Part shown: positions 36,237 to 45,152 of the stretch, one piece after another
Numbering within the stretch: the stretch's first letter is position 1
Layout of the letters: each line of letters opens with the position of its first letter
Position numbers and translations under genes: made by a program
Assembly: GCA_965263205.1 (NCBI GenBank)
Contig: CBDHHF010000010.1
Coordinates: forward strand, 19,336 to 83,335
Origin: JBCCIM01 sp965263205
Lineage (GTDB): Bacteria; Bacteroidota; Rhodothermia; Rhodothermales; JAHQVL01
DNA length: 64,000 nucleotides
Direction of reading: 5' to 3'
Notes under the pieces: generated by a model
Told to the model about the DNA's origin: nothing
The model's database searches: none
Seen by the model: the letters and a program-made list of their open reading frames with translations, nothing else

Positions 36237-39200
36237 TTATTCGACCCGGAGTATGCCATTCATGATGCGCCAGTGGCCGGGAAAGGTGCAGACAAAAGGG
36301 TAATCGCCCGGGATTGTGGGCGCCTGGAATGTAAAGGTGATTGTATCACCTGCGTCGACAAGCGATGACGCAGCAAGTACATGTTCGATTGCCGGCACGT
36401 AGTCTTGTTGGCTGCCCTGTCCGGTTCGTGCAAGTGCGTCTGCAGCTTCGCCGATCGTTTCGAGGGTACCTGGCATGCCGATCACAACATTGTGCGGCAT
36501 GGCATCGAGGTTCTCGAAGGTGAGGCTGATTTCTTCGCCGGCCTGCACAGTCAGCGTATCCTGTGCAAACTTGAGGGTGTTTAGCTCCGTTTGGAGGAGC
36601 ACCGTTCTACCGGCAGCACGCGGTTCTTCAGTCTGCACCGTTTCTCCCCGCCATCGTTGCAGGAGTTTTTCGAGTGCGTTTTTTTGTGGTGCATCCAGTC
36701 CATCTGCCAGCATGGCTCGGTAGGTGTTGTCATCAGCAGCTGCGGCCGGCCGTTGACCTGTTGGCCAGTTCTCGGCAAAACTGGAAAGTGCAAGTTCGCG
36801 GATGGCCGGCGTTGTGTTGTTGAGCTGCTCAAGGACCGAAAGGGCGGCCTGGTCGAGTCCGCCGGCGCCGATGTGCCTGAATACGGTTTCAGCTACCACG
36901 GCAGCCGGGGAAATGTCGCCAAGTTCAACGAGGCGCAAGTCGTCAAACCACGCGGTACCTTTGTATTGGCCCCAGCGCCCGAGGTGGCACTGGATGCGGA
37001 TTTCTTCTTTTGCACCGGTATTGAATCGCCGCTCGACCCAGGTCCAGTCGGAGGTGCCGCGGATGGTGCGGGTGCGTCCGAAGGTAAGAATGTCGATCAC
37101 TGCCCCGTACCCACCCCCCATGTTTTCTAAATTCTCCGTTTTTATCCACCCCGTAAGCAAGTAGGTGGTATTGGGTTTGACGGGCACATCAACATAAACA
37201 CCAACGTCGGCACCTGTGGGCGAGCTGATTTTCAAGGCGTTCCCAGAGCGGCCTTCGGGCACAATTTCATGCGTGTATACATTGGGGTTGGTTTCTTCGA
37301 GCGGCCATACAAATGGCTCAACGCCCCAGCCGGCCGGCAGATTATCTTCCGCAACCTCAAACCCCAGGTTGGGCGCATCAACAGGAATAACTTCACGCTG
37401 GATGTCAGCTTCCGTATCTGCCATCAACGCGTTCAAATACCCATTGTGATGTTTGGCTGCTGCGATGGCGAGTGCCGTGGGGAGCCAGGGATCCCCCGAG
37501 AACCTGGGCTGATCCTGGAGCGCGTATAACGTTTTACCGATGACATCGCTTGGGGGAAGCTGGGAGATTTTTAGCAAGGTATGGAGCGTGACCAATGGGT
37601 CTTCGTCTTCCAACAGGTTAAAAGTGGCGACCATCATCCATAGCGCAGAGGTAGGAGGTAGTACCTGGATTGCAGCACGACGCACGCCCGGTGCAGGGTG
37701 CACAAGGGCTTGCCGGGCTTTCTGTGTTGCCGCCGGATTTGAACCCTCCAAAGCCCCGAGCCCTTTTAGCGTCCAAAGGGCATGAATGGCACCGCCGTTG
37801 ATGCCGGCTGCATCCACAGATTGATTTTCTACGAGTTTGAGCAGTTCGGGAATTACGTCGGTGTTGCCGCGCTCAACGAGCAGCCGCTGCGCGGTGAGGC
37901 GCCAGAACATGTTGCTGTGTTGCAGCGCCTGGATCAGGCCGGCGGGGTCGTCTTTGCTGAGCGCAAGTGGTGTGGAGGCCGGCGCATCTTTGTAAATCAC
38001 GCGATAAATGCGCCCATGTTTTTGATCGCGTAACGGGGTCTCGTATGCATCCCCATCGCCGGCGATAAAGCCTTCCGGGACGGGGTTGTGCTGGATAATC
38101 AGGTTGTACCAGTCGAGCACCCAGAGTGCGCCATCTGGACCAATTTCTGACATCACCGGCGAAGCCCACTCATCCGCGCTTGCTACCTGATTCCACCCAT
38201 CTTTGGCGACAAACTGCGTCCCTTGCTGCTCAATAATGGCTTTGTGGACGAGATGGCCGGTGGGTTCATTAATGAAGGCAATGCGGTTCCAGTACGCTTC
38301 TGGATAGTGACGGGCTGTGTAGAGTGCGTGGCCTGTGGCAGCGGTGTAGCCCCCAAATACATCTGCCTGCCGCACCTTGTCGGTGATCGGGTGGAATTTT
38401 TTGTAGGGCGCGATGGGGGTGTAGCCCGACTTGTCAAATCCGTTTACGCCGGCAAAATACCGGTCAGGGATCGCGAGATAAGCGCTATGCTCGTTGTTTG
38501 CCGTTGAGGCAAAGACGTCCCCATTCTCAGAAAACCCGAGCCCCCAGGTGTTATTGGAAAAGTGGGACAGGTAGTCGAGGGACGAGATGTCTGGCTTGAG
38601 GCGCAAGAGTCCTTGTTTGAACCGGTGTTCTTCATCGCCGACAATACCTTCAAAGCCGGCATACCCGATCGCCATCCAGATCCAGTTGTCGAATCCATAG
38701 CGTAGGTTGGATACGCCGGCGTGGGTGTCAAACGTAAGAAATCCGTCAAACAGCACGGTTTGCTCATCTGCCACGTCATCGCCATCGGTGTCTTTCAGGA
38801 ACAGCATTTCGGGCGCAGCAGACACAATGACGCCGTCGTTGGTAAAGGTAAAACCCGTTGCAATGCTCAGTCCGTCGGCAAACACCTTGACGCTGTCAGC
38901 ACGGCCGTCGCCATCGGTGTCTTCGAGGATTTTAATGCTGTCGTTGCCTTCGCCGAGGGGGCGTTTGTTGTTGGGGTAGTCGAGGGATTCAATGACCCAG
39001 AGCCGGCCGCGTTCGTCCCATGCCATGGCGACGGGGTTGATGATGTCGGGCTCCGCGGCAAAGAGCTGCGCTTCAAAGCCTGGCGGTACTTGTGTATAAG
39101 CGAGCGATTGCTCAGGGGTGAGGGGGAGTTGTTTGAGTGGTACGTCTTCGGGGAACTCGTAGTTTGGGATGGGTACCTCAGGGGTGGTATAAATCAGCGA

Positions 39201-39743
39201 GTCGGGCGCGCCGGCTTGCCAGCGGGCAACAAGTGAGTCGCCGGCGAGCCAGGCCAGCTCATTAATAGGGAGTGAAGCGATAGATGAGGATTGAGATACT
39301 GTAAAATCCCACGTGTAGTAAAGATGCTTGCTTTCGGGTCTGAGATGCTCAGGTTGATGCGCTATAAAGGGTAGATTACCGAGTGTAGCCGAGACGTTTA
39401 GGACAGCCCGCTTATTTGTGTCAGGCGCCGTGCTGAATCCCATGGCTTGGAGTCTTGCGTCTTGCGTGTCCGTGTATAGGGACACAATATCGAAGTTTTG
39501 CAAAAGCGTAGCATCAACCCTGCTGGTATCAGTTACGTATGTAAGATGAATGCTGTGCGGGCCCAACCTGCGTGCATGATCAGTAGCTATCCGTTCTGAT
39601 TCTTCCAGTTCAGGATTACCAATAAACAGCACCTGCAGCGGTCGTGGAGATGGTTTGGGTTCGGTAACAGGCGCAGGAGCAAGGGTCCCAGAATGACAAC
39701 TGGCAAGCAGAAGGCCTATCAAAAGGGTACAGTAAAAACGCAT
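36237..39743 (-). CDS. PVC-type membrane-bound dehydrogenase lipoprotein with C-terminal cupredoxin domain
   Basis: 1168-1169 residues from the ATG at 39743, which begins a lipoprotein signal (LLIGLLLASC). Regions in order: a ThuA-like N-terminal segment (PLQVLFIGNPELEESER, about 35-150); a PVC-type six-bladed propeller dehydrogenase (AWDERGRLWVIESLDYPNN, LEDTDGDGRADSVKVF, GPDGALWVLDWYN, about 225-580); HEAT-like helices (about 600-750); and a carbohydrate-binding-like sandwich (about 790-950). The C-terminal blue-copper domain (about 1060-1168) has ligand candidates in AMPHNVVIG and VCTFPGHWRIMNG (His, Cys, His, Met). Related proteins often end in a cytochrome c domain; here no CxxCH was seen. 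It lies between the PQQ dehydrogenase and the FMN oxidase on one strand. Confidence 0.88.
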   Translation of the reverse strand: MRFYCTLLIGLLLASCHSGTLAPAPVTEPKPSPRPLQVLFIGNPELEESERIATDHARRLGPHSIHLTYVTDTSRVDATLLQNFDIVSLYTDTQDARLQAMGFSTAPDTNKRAVLNVSATLGNLPFIAHQPEHLRPESKHLYYTWDFTVSQSSSIASLPINELAWLAGDSLVARWQAGAPDSLIYTTPEVPIPNYEFPEDVPLKQLPLTPEQSLAYTQVPPGFEAQLFAAEPDIINPVAMAWDERGRLWVIESLDYPNNKRPLGEGNDSIKILEDTDGDGRADSVKVFADGLSIATGFTFTNDGVIVSAAPEMLFLKDTDGDDVADEQTVLFDGFLTFDTHAGVSNLRYGFDNWIWMAIGYAGFEGIVGDEEHRFKQGLLRLKPDISSLDYLSHFSNNTWGLGFSENGDVFASTANNEHSAYLAIPDRYFAGVNGFDKSGYTPIAPYKKFHPITDKVRQADVFGGYTAATGHALYTARHYPEAYWNRIAFINEPTGHLVHKAIIEQQGTQFVAKDGWNQVASADEWASPVMSEIGPDGALWVLDWYNLIIQHNPVPEGFIAGDGDAYETPLRDQKHGRIYRVIYKDAPASTPLALSKDDPAGLIQALQHSNMFWRLTAQRLLVERGNTDVIPELLKLVENQSVDAAGINGGAIHALWTLKGLGALEGSNPAATQKARQALVHPAPGVRRAAIQVLPPTSALWMMVATFNLLEDEDPLVTLHTLLKISQLPPSDVIGKTLYALQDQPRFSGDPWLPTALAIAAAKHHNGYLNALMADTEADIQREVIPVDAPNLGFEVAEDNLPAGWGVEPFVWPLEETNPNVYTHEIVPEGRSGNALKISSPTGADVGVYVDVPVKPNTTYLLTGWIKTENLENMGGGYGAVIDILTFGRTRTIRGTSDWTWVERRFNTGAKEEIRIQCHLGRWGQYKGTAWFDDLRLVELGDISPAAVVAETVFRHIGAGGLDQAALSVLEQLNNTTPAIRELALSSFAENWPTGQRPAAAADDNTYRAMLADGLDAPQKNALEKLLQRWRGETVQTEEPRAAGRTVLLQTELNTLKFAQDTLTVQAGEEISLTFENLDAMPHNVVIGMPGTLETIGEAADALARTGQGSQQDYVPAIEHVLAASSLVDAGDTITFTFQAPTIPGDYPFVCTFPGHWRIMNGILRVE

Positions 39744-39828
39744 CGTGCGACAAAGCTTGGTGTAGAGTTGGCCCAAGTTAGCAATAAATTAGGATTACGA
39801 TTTTTGACTTGCGCATCTTAGAAAAGAA

Positions 39829-40944
39829 TCAATCGACATTCGGCATTCGACAGTCGGCATTAAAAATCAGATCCTCCGTGATCTCATCCACCGTCCGGCA
39901 ACCACACTGCGCCATGGCGTTATCAAACTCGGTGCGCAGAATTTCGAGCACGTGCGCTGCGCCGTCAGTGCCGTTTACTGCGAGTCCCCAGAGCACGGGT
40001 CGGCCAATCAGCACCGCGGATGCCCCTAACGCGAGGGCCTTAATCATATCGGTGCCGCGTCGAATGCCCCCGTCCATGAGCAAGGGCACGGCGCCGTCGA
40101 CCGCCTTTGCGATGTTTGGCAGTGCATCTATGGTGGCTATGGCTGTATCAAGTTGCCGGCCGCCGTGGTTGGAGACGATGATGCCATCGACGCCGGCTTC
40201 CACCGCGCGTAGTGCATCATCGGGTCGCAGAATGCCTTTGAGCCAGATGGGGAGGTTGGTGATAGATTGTAGCCACGCAACATCGTCCCACGAAACGCTG
40301 GGGTCGACTCGGTCTTCGAGTGTGACAATGGGCGCCAGTTCACCGTTGGCGTTGGTTCGCATGAGGTTGGGCAGCGGCAGGGCGGGCTGATCTTGTTCAT
40401 GCGACCGCGCCAGGCTATTGCGGATGCCCAGGATGGGGACATCGACGGTCAGCACCAGGGCTTTGCAGCCGGCAGCCTCAACACGTTGAACGAGGCTTTT
40501 GCTCGCCTCGCGGTCTTTAAAGAGGTAGAGCTGAAACCACACGTCGTGCCCGATGGCCGTGACTTCCTCCACGGCGCAGGTAGACATCGTGCTGAGGAGC
40601 TGCGGGATGCCGGCGGTGAGTGCGGCGTTGCCGAGGCCCACTTCGCCATCCGGATGGGCGAGTTTCGCCATGGCCGTTGGGGCGAGGAGTAAGGGGAAGG
40701 GGAGTGCGGTGTTTGGATAGCGGAGTGAGGCGTTTATGGTGCGTTGGCTGACGTTGCGCAGGACACGGGGGAGGAGTTTGAGGCGGTTGAAAGCGGTGCG
40801 GTTGTCGTCGCGGGTGAGGTTGTCGGCTACGCCGCCGGCGTAGTAGGCATGGTAGGCAGGTGGCAGAAGGTCGGCCGCGGCGGTTGCGTAGTCGAAGAGG
40901 TTGCGGAGTTCGGGCATGGTATAGGGTTGAAGTTCAGGAGCCAT
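39829..40944 (-). CDS. FMN-dependent alpha-hydroxy-acid oxidase/dehydrogenase (lactate/glycolate oxidase family)
   Basis: 371 residues, normal for the family that oxidises L-2-hydroxy acids to 2-oxo acids. Markers are FPLLLAPTAMAKLAHPDGEV, GHDVWFQLYLFKD, LVLTVDVPILGIR, the catalytic-histidine motif GIIVSNHGGRQLD and the FMN-phosphate site LLMDGGIRRGTDMIKALALG. The last residues (NADCRMPNVD) come from a short intergenic-type repeat, AATCGACATTCGGCATTCG, suggesting the C-terminus was extended by repeat insertion. It lies 85 bases upstream of the PVC-type dehydrogenase on the same strand. The specific hydroxy acid is unknown. Confidence 0.93.
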   Translation of the reverse strand: MAPELQPYTMPELRNLFDYATAAADLLPPAYHAYYAGGVADNLTRDDNRTAFNRLKLLPRVLRNVSQRTINASLRYPNTALPFPLLLAPTAMAKLAHPDGEVGLGNAALTAGIPQLLSTMSTCAVEEVTAIGHDVWFQLYLFKDREASKSLVQRVEAAGCKALVLTVDVPILGIRNSLARSHEQDQPALPLPNLMRTNANGELAPIVTLEDRVDPSVSWDDVAWLQSITNLPIWLKGILRPDDALRAVEAGVDGIIVSNHGGRQLDTAIATIDALPNIAKAVDGAVPLLMDGGIRRGTDMIKALALGASAVLIGRPVLWGLAVNGTDGAAHVLEILRTEFDNAMAQCGCRTVDEITEDLIFNADCRMPNVD

Positions 40945-41085
40945 GGTATGAACTACGCCGGCACCTATGCAAACCCGAACCTGTCACGGAATGGGGATAG
41001 TTGTTACACATATTTCACACACATAAATTTATAACCACTCCAGATATTGTATGGCACCTTCCCCCCGAAGTAAAGCCCCCGATAT

Positions 41086-42327
41086 ATGGAGCCTTTTGCG
41101 CTGATTGACTGCAATAACTTTTTTGTCTCCTGTGTTCGCGTACACGAACCGCGTCTCTGGAATCGGCCCGTGGTTGTCCTTTCCAATAATGACGGGTGCT
41201 TTATCTCCTGTAGCCCCGAGGCCAAAGCACTCGGCTTTCCCCGCGGGGGGACGGCATTCAAATACAAAGACGCGCTCAAAAAGCACAATGTCGTCGTCAA
41301 ATCCTCCAATTTCACGCTGTTTGCCGACATCTCAGAGCGCGTCTACCATACCCTGCGCAGGTTCTCACCTGAAATCGAGAAATACAGCGTTGACGAGTCT
41401 TTCCTCAAACTTCCCGACGTAACGCAGCCCAAACACATTCGCGATGAACTCTATCGCTATACCCGAATCCCGGTTACTGTCGGGGTTGGGCAAACCAAAA
41501 CCCTTTCCAAGATTGCCAACCATATTGCAAAAAAGGATGCTTCACTCGCCGGCGCGCTCACACTCCCATCGGGCGAAACCGCTGATCCTTTCCTGCAACG
41601 TGTCCCCATTCAAAAGGTATGGGGGATTGGTGCAAAATGGGCGGTCAAGCTCCAATGCCTTGGTATTGATGACGCCCGCGCATTCAAGTATGCGCGCGAC
41701 AGTCTGATTCGCCAGCAACTAAACGTTGTAGGGCTCCGTGTTGTACATGAATTACGGGGCATGCGCTGTATTGATCTCGAAGAATCAATTCCAGACAAGC
41801 AGCAAATGATGTGCTGTCGCAGCTCTGATGGCCCCATCACCAGCTATGAAAAGCTCCGCGAATTTGTGGCGTATCTGGCGTCAACGGTTGCGGAGCGGTT
41901 GCGCAGTGAAAACCAGGTTGCTGCCGGCATCCGTACCTACATCACTACCAAACAATTTGAGCAACGAAAATACAGCAAAGCACACGGTGTACTCATGCCT
42001 GAAGCGACGGCATTCACGCCCCGTCTCGTGGATTTTGCTGTCCAGAATCTCCAGAAAATTTATCGCCCAGGATTCCGCTATCGCCGCGCCGGCGTTTTTC
42101 TATGGGGACTCAACAAAAACAGGTTTCTGCAAATGGATCTGTTCGACGCACAGGATGCATCTAAACACATCGCACTCATGGATACGCTAGACAAAATCAA
42201 CGCACGATTTGGCAGGGATACCGTGTTTGTGGGGAGTATTGGGATAGAACGCGATTGGCTGTCGCGCGCTGCGGATCCGCCCAAGTTTTACACCACCCGA
42301 TGGCACGACCTGGCACGGGTTGGATAA
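41086..42327 (+). CDS. umuC: Y-family translesion DNA polymerase, UmuC type
   Basis: 413 residues, close to E. coli UmuC (422). The catalytic core shows FALIDCNNFFVSCVRVHEP, VVVLSNNDGCFISCSPEAKA and the acidic KYSVDESFLKL. TLSKIANHIAKKD and the C-terminal UmuC region (AGVFLWGLNKNRFLQMDLFD) follow. It bypasses lesions as a subunit of Pol V and normally needs processed UmuD. No umuD-like gene is adjacent on either side, so the partner must be encoded elsewhere. It is divergent from the hydroxy-acid oxidase, with a 141-base spacer where I could not identify a LexA box. Confidence 0.95.
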   Translation: MEPFALIDCNNFFVSCVRVHEPRLWNRPVVVLSNNDGCFISCSPEAKALGFPRGGTAFKYKDALKKHNVVVKSSNFTLFADISERVYHTLRRFSPEIEKYSVDESFLKLPDVTQPKHIRDELYRYTRIPVTVGVGQTKTLSKIANHIAKKDASLAGALTLPSGETADPFLQRVPIQKVWGIGAKWAVKLQCLGIDDARAFKYARDSLIRQQLNVVGLRVVHELRGMRCIDLEESIPDKQQMMCCRSSDGPITSYEKLREFVAYLASTVAERLRSENQVAAGIRTYITTKQFEQRKYSKAHGVLMPEATAFTPRLVDFAVQNLQKIYRPGFRYRRAGVFLWGLNKNRFLQMDLFDAQDASKHIALMDTLDKINARFGRDTVFVGSIGIERDWLSRAADPPKFYTTRWHDLARVG

Positions 42328-42330
42328 TCG

Positions 42331-44148
42331 TTACGCAACAGAGCGTTCCTGCTCCTTGTACTGTAATTCGTATAGTTTGCGGTAGAGACCGCCTAGTGCA
42401 AGCAGCTCCTGGTGCGTTCCCATTTCCCTCAGTTTGCCGCGGTGCATGACAAGAATGCAGTCTGCGTCTTGAATGGTAGAAAGGCGGTGTGCAATCACCA
42501 TTGATGTGCGACCCTCGATCAGCTTTTCGAGGGCATTCTGGATGAGTTCTTCTGTTTCGGTATCGATGCTGGATGTGGCCTCGTCGAGGACCAGGATGGA
42601 CGGATTGTAGACAAGCGCACGTGCAAACGAGAGCAGTTGGCGTTGCCCATGCGAAAGCGAAGCACCGCGCTCGCGGACATCGTGTGTGTAGCCGTCAGCC
42701 AGTTTGTTGATAAATGCATCCGCACCAATCAGGCGGGCCGCTTCCTCCACGGCTTCTCGGTCGATTTCTTCGTTTTCCAGGGTAATGTTGCGCTCAACCG
42801 ATCCGGAGAACAGGAAAACGTCTTGCAATACGAGTCCGATGTGCCGGCGCAGATCTGTCAACCGCATATCCGCGATGTCGATGCCATCTACCAAAATCTG
42901 CCCTTTGTCGATTTCATAGAATCGTAGCAGTAGATTGATGATGGTGGTTTTGCCGGCTCCTGTAGCACCCACGATAGCAGCTGTCTGTCCGGGCTTCACC
43001 ACAAACGAGACATCTTGTAAGATCCAGTTCTTTTCCTCTTCGGCTTCTGTCTCTTTATCGTAGGTAAACCACACGTTTTTGAACTCGATGTGGCCTTCAA
43101 ACGCCGCGATATCCACCGGCTTGTCGGTTTCTTCTATCGAGAAGTCTTTATCCAGCAACCCAAAAATACGCTCAGCGCCGGCCATCGCGCTTTGCAGCGT
43201 GTTGTATTGGTCTGACAGATTGCGAATCGGCTCGAAGAACTGCCGGGCGTACTGGATAAATGCAATAAGCACCCCGACCGAGAGCGCGCTTTCCATGGCA
43301 CGCACGCCACCAAACCATAACACAAGACCAAGCGCAGAGGACGCGATGATGTCCACGGCCGGCCAGAAAAGAGCAAAGTAGAAAATGGTGCGGATCTGGG
43401 CCTGCCGATGATCGCCGTTGATTTCTTCGAATCGGCGCAGCTCCTCCTTTTCCCGGTTAAACAATTGCACAATCGTCATCCCCGTAACGTGCTCCTGAAC
43501 AAACGAGTACAGGCGCGCCACCTGTTTGCGCGTCTCTCTGTACTGCTCGCGGACTTTCTTTCTGAACCAGAACGTCACGTACAGCATCACGGGCAACGCT
43601 GCCAGGGTTACCAGCGCCAGCATCCAGTTCAATGAGAACATGAAGCCTGCAATAAACACAATGCGGAAAAGGCTCCCCAGAATGGTGACAATGCCGGCCG
43701 AAAGCACGTCACTCAATGACTCCACGTCGCTTGTGGTACGCGTGATCAGCTTACCAATGGGCGTTTTATCGAAAAAAGAAAGCGGTTGATTCTGGATGTG
43801 CCGGTAGACCTTGGTACGCACATCGTAAATGGCGCGCTGCCCAATCCACTGCGTCAGATATCCCGTTATAAACGCAAGAATGCCTTCAGCGAACAGGACC
43901 CCGATGAGAATCCATATAAAGCTTTGCAAACCCTCCAGGTTGCCAACAACGATGTAGTCATCAATGGCAATCTGAACGAGTTTGGGGCGTAAGGGGCCCA
44001 GAAATGCGGCGAAAAGTACCAGCACAAACGCCAATGCAACCCACCCTTTGTAGGGCATGAGGTATACAACAATCCGCCGAAACAGCTTGCCGTCTATACC
44101 GGATGGCTTCTTCTCTTCGTCTTCGTTATGTGCTCTGTTAGCAGACAA
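42331..44148 (-). CDS. ABC exporter half-transporter (MsbA/MdlB-like), permease fused to ATPase
   Basis: 605 residues. Six membrane helices span about 25-325 (VALAFVLVLFAAFLGPLRPK, FIWILIGVLFAEGILAFITG). The nucleotide-binding domain has Walker A AAIVGATGAGKTTIINLLLR, Q-loop LQDVFLFSGSVERNI, signature SLSHGQRQLLSFARAL (canonical LSGGQ replaced by LSHGQ), Walker B ILVLDEATSSID and switch AHRLST. The ATPase is otherwise complete. With the other half-transporter at 45153-46553 it should form a heterodimeric exporter; RNase Z lies between them on the same strand. The substrate is unknown, lipids or drugs being typical. Confidence 0.93.
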   Translation of the reverse strand: MSANRAHNEDEEKKPSGIDGKLFRRIVVYLMPYKGWVALAFVLVLFAAFLGPLRPKLVQIAIDDYIVVGNLEGLQSFIWILIGVLFAEGILAFITGYLTQWIGQRAIYDVRTKVYRHIQNQPLSFFDKTPIGKLITRTTSDVESLSDVLSAGIVTILGSLFRIVFIAGFMFSLNWMLALVTLAALPVMLYVTFWFRKKVREQYRETRKQVARLYSFVQEHVTGMTIVQLFNREKEELRRFEEINGDHRQAQIRTIFYFALFWPAVDIIASSALGLVLWFGGVRAMESALSVGVLIAFIQYARQFFEPIRNLSDQYNTLQSAMAGAERIFGLLDKDFSIEETDKPVDIAAFEGHIEFKNVWFTYDKETEAEEEKNWILQDVSFVVKPGQTAAIVGATGAGKTTIINLLLRFYEIDKGQILVDGIDIADMRLTDLRRHIGLVLQDVFLFSGSVERNITLENEEIDREAVEEAARLIGADAFINKLADGYTHDVRERGASLSHGQRQLLSFARALVYNPSILVLDEATSSIDTETEELIQNALEKLIEGRTSMVIAHRLSTIQDADCILVMHRGKLREMGTHQELLALGGLYRKLYELQYKEQERSVA

Positions 44149-44175
44149 TAGTCAGGGTCTTTCGGTGTCCAACTG

Positions 44176-45135
44176 CTAGGCTTTGGGGGTTTCGCTATTG
44201 CGTGCCTCAGCGCGGCCGTGCAATGTGTATCGCTTTAATTCCTCAGCCGCCGCTGTGTTCTTGAATATCGATTGTGCTTCTGCCAACAGTATGTCAGTGT
44301 TTTTGTAGCGGCCACTGAAATGTCCGATTAGCAGTTGTTCAACGCCGGCGTCCTGTGCAATGGTTGCCGCCTCAATCGCTGTTGTGTGGTTTGTGGCAAT
44401 GGCGCGTTGCTGGTCTTCGTGACAGAACGTTGCTTCATGGTAACATAGCGAGGCTTTTTGCGCCAGTACGTTGCCGCCTTCACAAGGACGCGTATCAGTT
44501 ATGTACGCAAACGATGCGCCATGCCGGCCAGGGCCCACTACATCTTCTGGTTTTACCATTGCACCGGCTACACCGGGCACTGCCTTTCCGGCTTTTAGTT
44601 GTTTGAAGTACACAAAATCGTCGATCCCCTTTGCACGCGCTTTGTCTACATCGAGTTTACCCGGTTTGTAAGGTTCTTCGATACGATAGCCATACGCAGG
44701 CACGCCATGGACAAGCGGGTGCGTCACTACGGTGCACACACTGGATGCATACACTTGTTGTATCCCTGGCACATCATCCAACTCGGTGATGCTGAGCGTA
44801 TACGATGGGTGTTGATCGGGTTGGCGCGAAGGAAGCGACTCAATGAACTGCCGGAGCCCAGCCGGCCCAATCAATTGCAACGATTTTTCGTGTTGCAGCA
44901 ACGAAAGCGTGCTCAGCAATCCGGGCAGGCCGAAGTAGTGATCCCCGTGCAGATGGGTGATAAAGATGGCCTTCAACCGCGACCAGCGCACACCTGCTTC
45001 AAGCAACTGATGCTGCGTACCTTCGCCACAATCAAACAGAAAAAGTTCATTTTCTACCGTAACAACCGTCGCAGAAAAGTGCTTGTCTTTTGAGGGCAAT
45101 GCAGATCCGGTACCCAGCGGAATGACTTCAATCAT
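44176..45135 (-). CDS. rnz: Ribonuclease Z
   Basis: 319 residues, the short RNase Z form. It starts MIEVIPLGTGSALPSKDKHF. The zinc-binding motif is FITHLHGDHYFGLPGLLSTL (about residue 60), and downstream ligands lie in YITDTRPCEGG, HEATFCHEDQQRAIATNHTT and LLIGHFSGRYKN. The enzyme cleaves the 3' trailer of tRNA precursors. The tRNA at 54912 does not encode CCA, so 3' processing would matter there. It lies 27 bases upstream of one ABC gene and 17 bases downstream of the other. Confidence 0.95.
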   Translation of the reverse strand: MIEVIPLGTGSALPSKDKHFSATVVTVENELFLFDCGEGTQHQLLEAGVRWSRLKAIFITHLHGDHYFGLPGLLSTLSLLQHEKSLQLIGPAGLRQFIESLPSRQPDQHPSYTLSITELDDVPGIQQVYASSVCTVVTHPLVHGVPAYGYRIEEPYKPGKLDVDKARAKGIDDFVYFKQLKAGKAVPGVAGAMVKPEDVVGPGRHGASFAYITDTRPCEGGNVLAQKASLCYHEATFCHEDQQRAIATNHTTAIEAATIAQDAGVEQLLIGHFSGRYKNTDILLAEAQSIFKNTAAAEELKRYTLHGRAEARNSETPKA

Positions 45136-45152
45136 GGCAACCGGGCTCGTGA

